Assembly: GCA_025163595.1 (NCBI GenBank)
Contig: CP104100.1
Span: forward strand, 2,294,001-2,358,000
Source: Phaeobacter sp. G2
Lineage (GTDB): Bacteria > Pseudomonadota > Alphaproteobacteria > Rhodobacterales > Rhodobacteraceae
Direction of reading: 5' to 3'
Length of the DNA: 64,000 nucleotides
This document shows positions 50,189 to 59,937 of this stretch, piece by piece. Both the position numbers and the translations under genes were made by a program. How positions within the stretch are numbered: the first letter of the stretch is position 1; each line of letters starts with the position of its first letter. Below the pieces are notes generated by a model. It saw only the letters and a program-made list of their open reading frames with translations. It searched no databases and was not told the origin of the DNA.

Positions 50189-51532
50189 TCAGGCGAAGTT
50201 ATCCAGCCAGCTGGTCCAGGCCGTTTTGGCGCGATCCGTATAGGCCTTGTAGCGGTCCTTGCGGCCGCGACGGCCGCCTTTTAGGCCCTCAACCGGTTGG
50301 AACAGGCCAAAGTTCACGTTCATAGGCTGGAAGGTCTTGGCCTCGGCTCCGCCGGTGATGTGATGGATCAGCGCACCCATGGCGCTGTCTTGTGGTACTT
50401 CTGGCAGCTCAAGGCCGAGGATTTCGGCGGCGGCCATGCGACCGGCCAGCAGCCCCATGGCCGCGCTTTCCACATAGCCCTCGACGCCGGTGATCTGTCC
50501 GGCAAAGCGCAGGTGGGGTTTTGATTTCAACCGCATTTGGGCGTCAAGCAGGGTGGGGGAGTTGAGGAAGGTGTTGCGATGGATCCCGCCAAGACGGGCA
50601 AAACTGGCGTTTTCCAGCCCTGGGATCATCCGCAGCACCTCGGTTTGGGCGCCGTATTTCATCTTGGTCTGGAAGCCGACGATATTGAACAGGGTGCCAA
50701 GCGCGTTGTCGCGGCGCAGCTGCACCACGGCGTGGGCTTTGACATCGGGCTGATGTGGATTGGTCAGGCCAACGGGTTTCATTGGGCCAAAGCGCAGGGT
50801 CTCGCGGCCACGTTCGGCCATGACCTCGATCGGCAGGCAGCCGTCAAAATAACCGGCGGTTTCGCCTTCGTGAAATTCGGTCTTATCGGCGGCCAGCAGC
50901 GCGTCGATAAAGGTCTCATACTGGTCTTTGCTCATCGGGCAGTTGAGATAGGCGGTGCGCTCTTCCTCGGTTTCGCCCTTGTCATAGCGCGACTGCATCC
51001 AGGCTTTCGACATGTCGATGCTTTCGGCATAGATGATTGGCGCGATTGCATCAAAGAAGGCAAGCGCCTCGGCGCCGGTCTCAGCCTGGATGGCCTGGCC
51101 GAGAGGGGCAGAGGTCAAGGGACCGGTGGCAAAGATCCAATGGCCGTCCGTTGGCAGGACGCTGATTTCCTCGTAGGAGATCTCGATATTGGGATGGGCT
51201 TTCAGCTTGGCTGTCACCGTTTCGGCAAAGGGCTCGCGGTCGACCGCCAAGGCACCACCAGCAGGCAGGCGGTGTTCTTCGGCTGTGGCCATGATCACGC
51301 CATTTGCCGCGCGCATTTCCCAATGCAGCAGGCCAACGGCGTTTTGCTCATCGTCATCAGAGCGGAAGGAATTGGAACAGACCATTTCGCCCAGATTGCC
51401 CGTCTGATGGGCAAAGGTTTCCACTTTGGGCCGCATCTCGTGGATCACCACTTTGACGCCCATGTTCGCTGCCTGCCAGGCTGCTTCGGACCCGGCCATG
51501 CCGCCGCCCACGATATGTAATGTCTCTGTCAT
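50189..51532 (-). CDS. trmFO: Methylenetetrahydrofolate-tRNA-(uracil-5-)-methyltransferase
   Basis: From ATG 51532 the 447-residue flavoprotein starts [20 protein letters not shown] (FAD site) and contains [46 protein letters not shown] and [20 protein letters not shown]. It methylates U54 in the T loop of tRNA using folate. Three more in-frame codons upstream are possible; no clear ribosome site is seen. Confidence 0.95.
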   Translation of the reverse strand: MTETLHIVGGGMAGSEAAWQAANMGVKVVIHEMRPKVETFAHQTGNLGEMVCSNSFRSDDDEQNAVGLLHWEMRAANGVIMATAEEHRLPAGGALAVDREPFAETVTAKLKAHPNIEISYEEISVLPTDGHWIFATGPLTSAPLGQAIQAETGAEALAFFDAIAPIIYAESIDMSKAWMQSRYDKGETEEERTAYLNCPMSKDQYETFIDALLAADKTEFHEGETAGYFDGCLPIEVMAERGRETLRFGPMKPVGLTNPHQPDVKAHAVVQLRRDNALGTLFNIVGFQTKMKYGAQTEVLRMIPGLENASFARLGGIHRNTFLNSPTLLDAQMRLKSKPHLRFAGQITGVEGYVESAAMGLLAGRMAAAEILGLELPEVPQDSAMGALIHHITGGAEAKTFQPMNVNFGLFQPVEGLKGGRRGRKDRYKAYTDRAKTAWTSWLDNFA

Positions 51533-51997
51533 AGGGGGCAAATAGGGCAGTGCGCGCCCTTAAGCAATATTGCGCAGGCTCAAATGTGGCAGCAAAGGGG
51601 CAGAATAGGGCAAAGACGCGCGCGGCATATTCTCAGCGCGCTGGCCGGGGCCGAATGCATGATTTTTTAGCGGGGGAAACAACTACCCCGAAGGCACAGC
51701 ATTGTTTCCATCCCTTGCACAGCCCACCAAAGGTTAGGACGGCATAGCCCAAAGTATGGGCGGTTTTTCTTTGGATGAGGAGAATTTGGGGCCGCTGAGC
51801 GGGAATGTCGCCCGGGGAGAGAGATTCCCGGTTGGAGGGACCTTCCGCTTCAGCGGCCCAAATTGTGTCCGGGTCAGGACCTGTGCCGTAACCCGTGCCC
51901 AATCTTTGCCATTATCTTGCCCCGATTAAAAGGCCCGATATAGAAACAATAAATCCTGAATGGTAAACAAAGCCTAAAATTTTCGAAAAAATTGTCT
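51533..51997. other. Gap between trmFO and crotonase genes with structured element
   Basis: This 465-base stretch holds no supported gene. It contains a run of short inverted repeats and the long hairpin at 51783-51866. The part near 51900-51990 is AT-rich. Confidence 0.5.
51783..51866. ncRNA. Unassigned structured element (possible RNA)
   Basis: AATTTGGGGCCGCTGAGCGG at the left pairs with CCGCTTCAGCGGCCCAAATT at the right, about 18 pairs with one or two mismatches. Inside, GGGAAT...ATTCCC and GGTTGGAGGGACC can form two further hairpins, giving a three-way junction. I cannot match it to tmRNA, SRP RNA, 6S RNA or a known riboswitch by eye. Strand is undecided. Confidence 0.4.
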
Positions 51998-52780
51998 CTA
52001 TTTCCAGTCAGGGCTGCGTTTTTCGATAAAGGCCTGCATGCCCTCAACGGTGTCGGGCTGCATCAGGTTGGTGACAATGACCTCGCTGGTATAGGCATAG
52101 GCCTCCTCAATGGGCATCTCTAGCTGCTGGTAATAGGCTTCTTTGCCCACCTTGACGGCGGCACCAAGTTTGGATGCGATCTTATCCGCCAGGGCGCGGG
52201 TCTCTGCCTCCAGCTGCGCGGTGGGGACTGCGCGGTTGATCAGCCCCAGCTCAGCGGCGCGGGGGGCGGACATGAACTCGCCAGTGGTGAGCAGTTCAAA
52301 GGCGTGTTTGCGGGGGATGTTGCGGGAGAGGGCCACCATGGGCGTTGAGCAGAACAAGCCGATGTTGACGCCATTGACGCCAAAGCGGCAGTCATCACTG
52401 GCTATCGCGAGATCGCAAGAGGCAACCAGCTGACAGCCCGCAGCGGTGGCAATGCCATGGACCTGTGCAATGACCGGCTGCGGCAGCTGTTGCAGCCCCA
52501 ACATGACCGAGGTGCAGCGGGCAAAAAGCCCCTCAAAATAAGACTGTCCCTTATCCGCTGCCGCGCGCCCTGCGGTCATCTGGCGAATGTCGTGGCCAGC
52601 ACAAAAGGCTTTGCCAATGCCCGACAGAATCACCGCCTTGATGCTGGTATCGTCTTTCAGAACATCAATCTGCGCCTGCAGCGCCTGCAACATCTCGTCC
52701 GAGAGGGCATTCAGCCGCTCGGGTGCATTCATTTGTAGATGAGCCACCGCGTTTTTGTCGTGACGTTCCAGAATTGCCAT
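51998..52780 (-). CDS. Enoyl-CoA hydratase/isomerase family protein
   Basis: The 260-residue crotonase-fold protein has the oxyanion-hole regions GKAFCAGHDIRQMT (residues about 57-70) and IATAAGCQLVASCDLAIASD. Where rat hydratase has the first catalytic Glu (Gly-x-Pro-Glu), this protein reads GVNGVNIGLF, so that Glu is missing. It may therefore be an isomerase, hydrolase or non-catalytic member, as in the ECHDC3-like branch it resembles. It stands alone, divergent from a thioesterase gene. Confidence 0.8.
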   Translation of the reverse strand: MAILERHDKNAVAHLQMNAPERLNALSDEMLQALQAQIDVLKDDTSIKAVILSGIGKAFCAGHDIRQMTAGRAAADKGQSYFEGLFARCTSVMLGLQQLPQPVIAQVHGIATAAGCQLVASCDLAIASDDCRFGVNGVNIGLFCSTPMVALSRNIPRKHAFELLTTGEFMSAPRAAELGLINRAVPTAQLEAETRALADKIASKLGAAVKVGKEAYYQQLEMPIEEAYAYTSEVIVTNLMQPDTVEGMQAFIEKRSPDWK

Positions 52781-52838
52781 CTTGCTCTCCTCCTAGGTTC
52801 CGGGTGAACACTAGGGCGCAATGAGGGAGAGGAAAAGC

Positions 52839-53261
52839 ATGGGTTTGGCATTCGATGTCGCAGGGCTTGACGCCTATATGGATGAAATTTTTCCGCAAGT
52901 GGCCGATGATTTTGCCGTTGATGCGCTGTCGATGGAGGGCATTACCATGCGCTTGAAGGTGGCAGAGCGCCATCTGCGCCCTGGCGGTACGGTTTCTGGA
53001 CCGTCGATGTTTGCCCTAGCCGATGTCACGGTCTATGCGCTGGTGCTGTCGCGTCTGGGCGCCAAGGCGCTGGCAGTGACCACCAATTGCTCACTTGATT
53101 TTATGCGTAAACCAGAAGCCGGCCGCGACATCATCGCCAAAGGTCAGTTGCTGAAACTGGGCCGCAGCCTGGCAGTCGGGGATGTGCATATGTTCTCTGA
53201 GGGGTCAGATAAGCTGGTGGCGCGCTCCACCATGACCTATTCGATCCCGCCAGAGCGCTGA
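52839..53261 (+). CDS. PaaI-family hotdog thioesterase
   Basis: ATG 52839 follows GGGAGAGGAAAA, giving 140 residues. The hotdog fold is suggested by HLRPGGTVSGPSMFALADVT (helix with the catalytic-type Asp), VTTNCSLDFMRKPEAGRDII and GDVHMFSEGSDKLVARSTMT. Such proteins hydrolyse acyl-CoA esters. Facing the crotonase gene, it could act on the same CoA compounds, but this is only context. Confidence 0.75.
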   Translation: MGLAFDVAGLDAYMDEIFPQVADDFAVDALSMEGITMRLKVAERHLRPGGTVSGPSMFALADVTVYALVLSRLGAKALAVTTNCSLDFMRKPEAGRDIIAKGQLLKLGRSLAVGDVHMFSEGSDKLVARSTMTYSIPPER

Positions 53262-53299
53262 AGCCAGAGAGCAGTGCGCGGGCTTTTAGATGCTTGCTG

Positions 53300-54193
53300 T
53301 TACAGGGGCGCTGTTGCTAAGGGCTGGCCGACCTTGACCAGGGTTTCCAGACCTTTGGCGCTGTTTTCTACCAGATCTGGGCTAAAGGTGACCTGACCGG
53401 GCTGAAAGACCACCACAACGGTAGAGCCGCCAAACTTGAAATAGCCCTTTTCTTGCATCTTGCGCACGGCGCCAGAGGAGGTGGTGTTGATGATCGAGCC
53501 GACCCCAAAGGCGCCAATTTCGCTAAAGCAATAGGTGCCGATCTTATCGTTTTTGATCAAAGTGTTGCAGCGCTTGTTTTCACCAAAAACATCCGGCCCG
53601 GCCCCCAGGGCAATGGGGTTAACCGAATGCAGCGCGCCGGCAAGCTCTTGGGTGGTTTCAATCTGGCCAGAGGCTGGGAAATGATAGCGGTGGTAATCCG
53701 CCGGACAAAGACGCACGATGGCTAGCGCCCCGCCCAGAAATGGCTCTGACAGGCCGGGCAGCATGGATGTGATCGACATCGGGTGGCCTTTGACCGGGAC
53801 AAAGACATCTTTGTCCAGCTTAGGAAAAACCAGAACCCGACCATCGGCTGGGGCAACAATCTCGCTAGGGTCATCTGAATAGGGGCGCGCCTCAGGCCGA
53901 AGGTGGCGGGCAAAAAAGTCATTAAAGGAAGTGTAGTCGTCGGCAGGTCTGACGGCCTCTGCCATGTCGATGGACAGCTCATCAATCACCGCGTTGATCT
54001 TGCCGCGCGACAGGGGGCTGTCATACCACAGTCCAAACATCCGGCTGATCAGGGAGGAGCGAAACAACAGCCGCTCTATCAGGCTGGAACCGGCATCCTG
54101 ATAAGCCCAGCGGATCCATTTTTCGCCCAGGATGACTTCGTCAAATACCCTGCCATTGTCCCGGTCGACCACTTGAATTGGGGTGTTCTGCAT
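53300..54193 (-). CDS. psd: Phosphatidylserine decarboxylase
   Basis: The 297-residue proenzyme makes phosphatidylethanolamine in the inner membrane. The C-terminal maturation site is FKFGGSTVVVVFQPG near residue 262: Gly-Ser is the autocleavage bond that leaves a pyruvoyl group (GGST here, LGST in E. coli). PADGRVLVFPKLDK, LCPADYHRYHFPASG and NKRCNTLI also fit. No pssA is seen next to it. Confidence 0.95.
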   Translation of the reverse strand: MQNTPIQVVDRDNGRVFDEVILGEKWIRWAYQDAGSSLIERLLFRSSLISRMFGLWYDSPLSRGKINAVIDELSIDMAEAVRPADDYTSFNDFFARHLRPEARPYSDDPSEIVAPADGRVLVFPKLDKDVFVPVKGHPMSITSMLPGLSEPFLGGALAIVRLCPADYHRYHFPASGQIETTQELAGALHSVNPIALGAGPDVFGENKRCNTLIKNDKIGTYCFSEIGAFGVGSIINTTSSGAVRKMQEKGYFKFGGSTVVVVFQPGQVTFSPDLVENSAKGLETLVKVGQPLATAPL

Positions 54194-54444
54194 GTGATCA
54201 GCCTTGCGTTACTTCCGTCGGTGCGGCCTAGCAGAACCAGGCGGAGGGGCCAAGGGGCAGAGCGGAGCGGCTGCAGAAAGCAGGAGAGGCGGATTGAGTA
54301 TAGTTTTTAACAATAATAATCATTCCCGTTATCTGTTTGTCCAATGGGGCAAGCTGTGCAAGCCTCTCCTGACAGATGCCAAGGGGCAAGGCACGCGCAG
54401 CGGACCCCCTAGAGAGCAATCGGGAACCGACATAGGAGAGACCC

Positions 54445-55227
54445 ATGACATCGCGTAGAACGCTTTTGAAAACCACATTGGCCGCAGGTTTAGCCCTGGC
54501 CACCAGCCTCACCACTGCCAGCTTTGCAATGGCAGAAGAGCTTGGAAAAATTAAGGAAGCGGGCGTCATCCGCATCGCAATGAGCGGCGCTTACCCTCCC
54601 TTCAACTTTGTCAATGACAGCAACGAGGTTGTTGGCTTTGACCCGGCTGTTGGGGCTGAGATCGCCAAACGGATGGGCGTTGAAGTTGAAATCGTCACCA
54701 CTGCTTGGGATGGCATCATCGGCGGTTTGCTGGCCAATAAATATGACGCGATTGTTGGCTCCATGTCGATCACCGAAGAACGCCAGCAGGTGGTTGATTT
54801 TGTAGGCCCTTACTACACTACCAAACGCGCGATTTTTGCCAAACCCGGCGGCATCAGCTCGGCTGCGGAACTGAGCGAGGCCAAAGTTGGCCTGACCCTG
54901 GGCGAAACCCATGAGGCCTGGGCCCGTGAAATGGGCTATGACGTGCGCACTTACAAGGGGCTGCCCGAGCTGCTGCTGGAGCTTGAACATGGCCGCGTTG
55001 ATGTCATCGTCAATGACTCGATCGCCGCTATTCTGGCGATGAAAGAGACCGGTCAGGACTATGTTATGATTACCGATTTCGAGACCGAAGAATTCGGCGC
55101 CGGTATCGCCATCCGCAAGGGCAGCCCAGAGCTGGCGGCTGCCATGCAAGGCGCGCTGGACGCGATGATGGAAGATGGCACCTATCTTGAGATTGCTAAC
55201 AAATGGGTTGGCGGCGACATTCGCTAA
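54445..55227 (+). CDS. Polar amino-acid ABC transporter, substrate-binding protein
   Basis: The 260-residue periplasmic protein has an N-terminal export signal with paired Arg (TSRRTLLKTTLAAGLALATS), cleaved near MAEE. The SBP_bac_3 body shows IRIAMSGAYPPFNFVNDSNE, GFDPAVGAEIAKRMG, MSITEERQQVVDFVGPYYTT and LLLELEHGRVDVIVNDSIA. It captures an amino acid or related zwitterion. It leads an operon of two permeases and an ATPase. The start follows a GGAGA site. Confidence 0.92.
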   Translation: MTSRRTLLKTTLAAGLALATSLTTASFAMAEELGKIKEAGVIRIAMSGAYPPFNFVNDSNEVVGFDPAVGAEIAKRMGVEVEIVTTAWDGIIGGLLANKYDAIVGSMSITEERQQVVDFVGPYYTTKRAIFAKPGGISSAAELSEAKVGLTLGETHEAWAREMGYDVRTYKGLPELLLELEHGRVDVIVNDSIAAILAMKETGQDYVMITDFETEEFGAGIAIRKGSPELAAAMQGALDAMMEDGTYLEIANKWVGGDIR

Positions 55228-55350
55228 ACCAGCTAAGATGCGGCCCCGTTCAGGTTTCTATTAGAGCAATGAATGGGGCCGTTTTAGATGCCGTTGCCTT
55301 TCCCTGGAGAGGTCGGCACAGAAAAGCGCGGCTCAAGGAGACAGACGCCA

Positions 55351-55998
55351 GTGGATTATGCCTTGATGCAACGGGTCTTTCCCTTCTTTCTGGATGCGGC
55401 CTGGATAACCATATTGCTGTCGGTGTTGACAGCTCTGTTGGGGGTGACCTGCGCCATACTCGGCACTGCCGCCCGACTGTCGCGGTTCCCGCTGTTGCGG
55501 TTTCTGGGCGCCGCCTATGTTAGCCTGTTTCGCGGCACTCCGGCGCTGATCCAGCTGTTTATCCTATATTTTGGCGGCCCGCAGATCGGTATCCAGCTGG
55601 ATGCATTTGAGGCGGGTGTCATTGGCCTCGGCGTCAATGTCGGCGCCTATATGACCGAAACCATGCGCGGTGCCATTATCTCGGTTGACAAAGGGCAGGG
55701 CGAGGCCGCCCGAACCCTCGGCATGAGCAAGTGGCAAGCGATGCGCAATGTGGTCCTGCCGCAAGCCATGCGCCTGATGATCCGGCCGCTGGGGGTGAAC
55801 CTCAACACGCTGATCAAAAGCACCGCGCTGGTCGCCGCCATTTCAGTGGTCGAGCTGACCTATACAGCGCAGCGCTATATTGGCTCTACCTACAAACCCT
55901 TCGAGATGTTCCTGATTGCAGGCCTTTTGTACATGATCATCATTTATGTTGTCGGGCTGGCCGTGACCTGGGCCGACCGCAAAGCTCGCCTGAATTGA
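55351..55998 (+). CDS. Amino-acid ABC transporter permease (HisM/ArtM-type), first
   Basis: GTG 55351 follows AAGGAG (55335-55340), giving 215 residues, the usual length; an in-frame upstream extension is not conserved. The HEQRo permease signature is FRGTPALIQLFILYFGGPQI near residue 66, and the EAA loop is EAARTLGMSKWQAMRNVVLP, QAMRLMIRPL. It forms half of the membrane channel. Confidence 0.9.
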   Translation: MDYALMQRVFPFFLDAAWITILLSVLTALLGVTCAILGTAARLSRFPLLRFLGAAYVSLFRGTPALIQLFILYFGGPQIGIQLDAFEAGVIGLGVNVGAYMTETMRGAIISVDKGQGEAARTLGMSKWQAMRNVVLPQAMRLMIRPLGVNLNTLIKSTALVAAISVVELTYTAQRYIGSTYKPFEMFLIAGLLYMIIIYVVGLAVTWADRKARLN

Positions 55999-56016
55999 TC
56001 GGGGAAAGGATACCGC

Positions 56017-56673
56017 ATGGGACTCGATTTTAGCGTCATTCCAAAATACCTCGATATCGTCCTGCTGGGGGCGCTCTGGACCATTGCCATTACCGTTGGC
56101 GCTGCAGTTGTCAGCTTTTTCGGGGGCATTCTGCTTGCGGTCATTGCGCTCTATGCCCCTGCCGTGGTGCGTTGGCCCTTTCGGGTTTTCTCCTTCCTGT
56201 TTCTGGGCACGCCGCTGTTGCTGCAGCTGTTCCTGATCTACTTTGGTCTGGTGCAGATCGGTGTGGATGTGCCTGCATTTGTGGCTGGGGTGATCGGTCT
56301 GGGGCTGCACTTTGCCGTCTATAACTCAGAACTGTTTCAGGCCAGTATTCTGGCCGTTGACAAGGGCCAGATCGAAGCCGCCAGGACCTTGGGCCTGTCG
56401 CGGATGCAGGCCCTGCGCAAAGTGGTGGTGCCACAGGCCGTGCGCGATGTGATCCCGCCGATTGGCAACAACATGATCGCACTTCTGAAGGATTCAGCCC
56501 TGGTCTCGGTGATTGGTGTTTCTGAACTGACCCTGTCCGCCCAACGCGCCATTGGCAGCACATACCGGCCCTTTGAATTCTACGTTCTGGTGGCGGCAAT
56601 CTACTACATTATCAACCTCGGCATGGAGGCCGTCTTGCGCCGCGTTGAACGCCGCATTCAGGCCTCGAAATGA
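56017..56673 (+). CDS. Amino-acid ABC transporter permease, second
   Basis: The 218-residue protein pairs with the previous permease. It carries [20 protein letters not shown] and the EAA loop [38 protein letters not shown]. The start ATG follows GGGGAAAGGAT. Its stop overlaps an ATG (ATGA) before the ATPase gene. Confidence 0.92.
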   Translation: MGLDFSVIPKYLDIVLLGALWTIAITVGAAVVSFFGGILLAVIALYAPAVVRWPFRVFSFLFLGTPLLLQLFLIYFGLVQIGVDVPAFVAGVIGLGLHFAVYNSELFQASILAVDKGQIEAARTLGLSRMQALRKVVVPQAVRDVIPPIGNNMIALLKDSALVSVIGVSELTLSAQRAIGSTYRPFEFYVLVAAIYYIINLGMEAVLRRVERRIQASK

Positions 56674-56690
56674 ACCGGCAGGAGAAAGAC

Positions 56691-57464
56691 ATGAGCGAGC
56701 AGAAACCTTTCATCGACATTCGTCACGCCAAAAAAAGCTTTGGCACATTGGAAGTGCTGAAAGACATCAACCTGCAGGTAGACCGGGGGCAGATCGTTGC
56801 CATCATTGGCCCCTCAGGCTCTGGCAAAAGCACCCTGCTGAGGGCGATCAATGACCTGGACCCCCTGACCGGCGGGGAGATCTGGCTGGAGGACAAGCAG
56901 ATCAATATGGATCTGCCCCATGGTCAGTACGAACGCCATATCAATAAGGTGCGCCAGGAAATCGGCATGGTTTTCCAGCACTTCAACCTGTTTCCGCACC
57001 TGAAGGTGCGCGAAAATGTGACCCTGGCGCCGAAGATGCTCAAAGGTCTGTCCGACGCTGAGGCCAACGCCCTGGCCGAGGAGCAGCTGACCAAGGTGGG
57101 CATGATTGAACGTATCGACTATTACCCCTCGCAGCTGTCAGGCGGCCAGAAACAGCGGGTGGCCATTGCCCGTGCCCTGGCGATGAAGCCCAAGGTCATG
57201 CTGTTTGACGAGGCCACATCGGCCTTGGACCCTGAGCTGGTGGAAGAGGTGAACCTGGTGATGAAGCAGCTCGCAGAGGAGCACATGACCATGATCATTG
57301 TCACCCATGAAATGGGCTTTGCCGAAAGCGTGTGTGATCGCGTTTTGTTTATGGATCAAGGCGTTGTGGTTGAAGAAGGTCCGCCAGAGGTGATTTTCCG
57401 CAACCCCAAGAGCGAGCGGACCCAGAACTTCCTGCGCAAGCATCTGGCAGGGCAGCACGCCTAG
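56691..57464 (+). CDS. Amino-acid ABC transporter, ATPase subunit
   Basis: ATG 56691 follows CAGGAG by seven bases, giving 257 residues. Walker A is [15 protein letters not shown], the signature [19 protein letters not shown] and Walker [33 protein letters not shown] is typical of GlnQ/HisP-type importers. It powers the preceding permeases. It overlaps the convergent LysR gene by four bases. Confidence 0.94.
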   Translation: MSEQKPFIDIRHAKKSFGTLEVLKDINLQVDRGQIVAIIGPSGSGKSTLLRAINDLDPLTGGEIWLEDKQINMDLPHGQYERHINKVRQEIGMVFQHFNLFPHLKVRENVTLAPKMLKGLSDAEANALAEEQLTKVGMIERIDYYPSQLSGGQKQRVAIARALAMKPKVMLFDEATSALDPELVEEVNLVMKQLAEEHMTMIIVTHEMGFAESVCDRVLFMDQGVVVEEGPPEVIFRNPKSERTQNFLRKHLAGQHA

Positions 57465-58429
57465 CGATAGCTGCGCTGCTCTATCGGAGTCTCGTCGATT
57501 GCCGCGATCAGCCGGTCGAGCAGGATTTGCTCTGCCCGGTTCTTGGTCGCTCCTTCGCTCCAGACCAGATAGACGTCGATCGGCGGCAGATCCTCATAGG
57601 GGGGCACCTGCCACAGCTGCCCGTCCTGCACGTCGCGTTCGGCCACATGGATCGGCAAGGGGCCTACACCCAGCCCAGATACGATCATGCGCCGTACCTC
57701 CTCCAGGTGGCTTGAAACGCCGGTGATTTTCTGGCCCAGGGCGGCCTGGGCCCGCATCACGGTGATGGGTTTCAAGACATCCTGCAACCGATCGGTTTCA
57801 AAACTGACCGAGGAATGGCCTTCCAAATCTGCCGACGTGAGATCCTTGCGGCCAAAAAGCGGATGCGGCGGGCCGCAGAACAGGCCAAAATATTCGCGGA
57901 ACATGCGCCTGTATTCCAGATTAGGGTTGTGGTCCCCCACCAGACAGATGGCAAAAGAGGCGCGTTTTGCGGCGACCTCTGCGATGGCTTTGGAACTGGA
58001 CAGAACCTCGATTTTTAGGCTGGCCTTTGGGTGGTCGCGATGAAACCCGGTGAGGGCCTGATTGATCAAAGGGCTCACCACATGACTGGCCACGGCAATG
58101 CGCACATGGCCACGGACATCATCGGTCATTTCGCGCATCAGGGTCGATAACCGCAGCACCGATCCATTGATTTCCACCGCCTCACGGTACAGTAAACGTC
58201 CCGCTTCGGTGAGGGCATAATAGCCAGGAGAGCGGTTGATCAACTTGCGCCCAACCCGGTCTTCTAACCGTTTTAAGGCAGTGGAAACAGATGGTTGCTT
58301 GAGGCGCAATTGGCTCGCTGCATCGGTGACCGAGTGGCTTTCCGCCAGGACCACAAAGGTGCGCAACAGGTTCCAGTCCAGCTCGCGGGCGATCCGTTCC
58401 GGTTCGTAGTGAGGGTCGTCTTGCCGCAT
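57461..58429 (-). CDS. LysR-family transcriptional regulator
   Basis: The 322-residue protein has an N-terminal HTH ([40 protein letters not shown]) and a periplasmic-binding-like effector domain ([38 protein letters not shown]). It diverges from the aminotransferase operon and converges on the transporter operon, so it probably controls both. The 167-base shared promoter region contains the imperfect palindrome ATCAAGAATTCCAATTAT at about 58443. Confidence 0.9.
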   Translation of the reverse strand: MRQDDPHYEPERIARELDWNLLRTFVVLAESHSVTDAASQLRLKQPSVSTALKRLEDRVGRKLINRSPGYYALTEAGRLLYREAVEINGSVLRLSTLMREMTDDVRGHVRIAVASHVVSPLINQALTGFHRDHPKASLKIEVLSSSKAIAEVAAKRASFAICLVGDHNPNLEYRRMFREYFGLFCGPPHPLFGRKDLTSADLEGHSSVSFETDRLQDVLKPITVMRAQAALGQKITGVSSHLEEVRRMIVSGLGVGPLPIHVAERDVQDGQLWQVPPYEDLPPIDVYLVWSEGATKNRAEQILLDRLIAAIDETPIEQRSYR

Positions 58430-58596
58430 AGCTCTTCTCTATATCAAGAATTCCAATTATCTATTTGATCTATACTAGTGGCTCTCGCATGGTTCTATCA
58501 AGCCCGCTTTGCGGCCATCGGCATCTTCGGCGCAGTCCTGTTGCGCCATGGCGTTTGGGTTCAGCAACAAGGCGGTAGGGAGTTGGAAAGCAAAGA

Positions 58597-59934
58597 ATGA
58601 GCAATCTATTTTATCAGGCGCAGGGGCGCAGGCCGGTTCTGGAACAGGCGCGCGGCGTTTACATGTGGGACAAGGATGGCAAGCGCTATCTGGATGGCTC
58701 GTCTGGGGCGATGGTTTGCAATATCGGCCACTCCAACCCGGAGGTGCTGACCGCGATGCGCCGCCAGATGGAAAAATCCACCTTTGGCTATCGGCTGCAT
58801 TTTGAAACAGAGGCCTCCGAGCGTTTGGCGCAGAAGCTGGCCGGGCTGATGCCGGGGGATCTGAACCGGGTGTTCTTTGTGTCCGGCGGCTCTGAAGCGG
58901 TGGAAAGCGCCACCAAGCTGGCCCGGCAATATGCCCTGGCCAGTGAACAGGGCAGCCGCTGGAAGGTCATCTCGCGCGCACCCAGCTATCATGGCTGCAC
59001 ATTGGGGGCTTTGGCCCTGACCGGCTATACCCCGCTGACCGCGCCCTTTGCGCCGATGATGCAGGACATGCCCAAAATCCCCGCGCCCCGTGCCTATCTG
59101 GACGGGCTGGACGCCGAGGATCCCGCCACCGGCCACTACTATGCCGATATGCTGGAGGCAAAGATCCTCGCAGAGGGTCCCGAAAGCGTGCTTGCCTTTA
59201 TCGTTGAGCCTGTTGGTGGGGCCTCCACCGGTGCGCTGGTGCCACCAAATGGCTATATGGAGCGGATCCGCGAGATCTGCACCCGCTATGGCGTGCTTTT
59301 GATCATGGATGAAGTGATGACCGGTGCTGGACGCACTGGCAGCTTTCTGGGCTCGGATCATTGGCAGGCGCAGCCGGATATTGTGGTGATGTCCAAAGGT
59401 CTGGGCGCGGGTTACATGCCCCTGGGCGCGGTGATCGCCGATGAGCGCCTGGTAGCGCCGATCCTGGCGCAGGGCGGTTTTGCCCATGGCTTTACCTATG
59501 CCGGCAACCCTCTGGCCTGCGCCGCCGGACTGGCGGTGGTAAATACCCTGGAAATGAATGGATTGTGCGACAATGCTGCCAAAATGGGAGAGACCCTTTT
59601 GGCGCGGCTCAACGGATTGATGCAAAAGCATGAATTGATCGGGGATGTGCGCGGCAAGGGGCTGCTTACGGCCTTTGAATTCATGGCTGACCGGGACAGC
59701 AAGGCGCCGCTTCCGGCGCGGTTGAATGCCCATCAGCGCTTTGTCGATCTGGCCTATGCAAAGGGTCTGATTATCTATTCGCGGCGCACGCGTGACGGCA
59801 CCGAGGGGGATCACATTCTGGTTTGCCCGCCGCTGATCGTGAACGCAGAGCATATCGACGAGATCATCGAGGGCCTTGATGCCAGCCTGGTGCAGTTCAG
59901 CCAAGACATCCATGCCGAACTAAAGGCAGGCTGA
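58597..59934 (+). CDS. Class III aminotransferase
   Basis: This 445-residue PLP enzyme shows FVSGGSEAVESATKLARQYA near residue 92, SYHGCTLGALALTGY, LLIMDEVMTGAGRTGSFLGS (Asp that holds the PLP nitrogen) and VMSKGLGAGYMPLGAV (Schiff-base Lys). The family acts on omega- or beta-amino groups. In this cluster it may convert an amino acid into the keto acid used by the next enzyme. The start follows GGAAAG. Confidence 0.9.
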   Translation: MSNLFYQAQGRRPVLEQARGVYMWDKDGKRYLDGSSGAMVCNIGHSNPEVLTAMRRQMEKSTFGYRLHFETEASERLAQKLAGLMPGDLNRVFFVSGGSEAVESATKLARQYALASEQGSRWKVISRAPSYHGCTLGALALTGYTPLTAPFAPMMQDMPKIPAPRAYLDGLDAEDPATGHYYADMLEAKILAEGPESVLAFIVEPVGGASTGALVPPNGYMERIREICTRYGVLLIMDEVMTGAGRTGSFLGSDHWQAQPDIVVMSKGLGAGYMPLGAVIADERLVAPILAQGGFAHGFTYAGNPLACAAGLAVVNTLEMNGLCDNAAKMGETLLARLNGLMQKHELIGDVRGKGLLTAFEFMADRDSKAPLPARLNAHQRFVDLAYAKGLIIYSRRTRDGTEGDHILVCPPLIVNAEHIDEIIEGLDASLVQFSQDIHAELKAG

Positions 59935-59937
59935 CCC

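Noticed and set aside
58606..59913. 435-codon minus-strand frame opposite the aminotransferase
   Set aside because: It mirrors codon bias of the real gene and shows no motifs.
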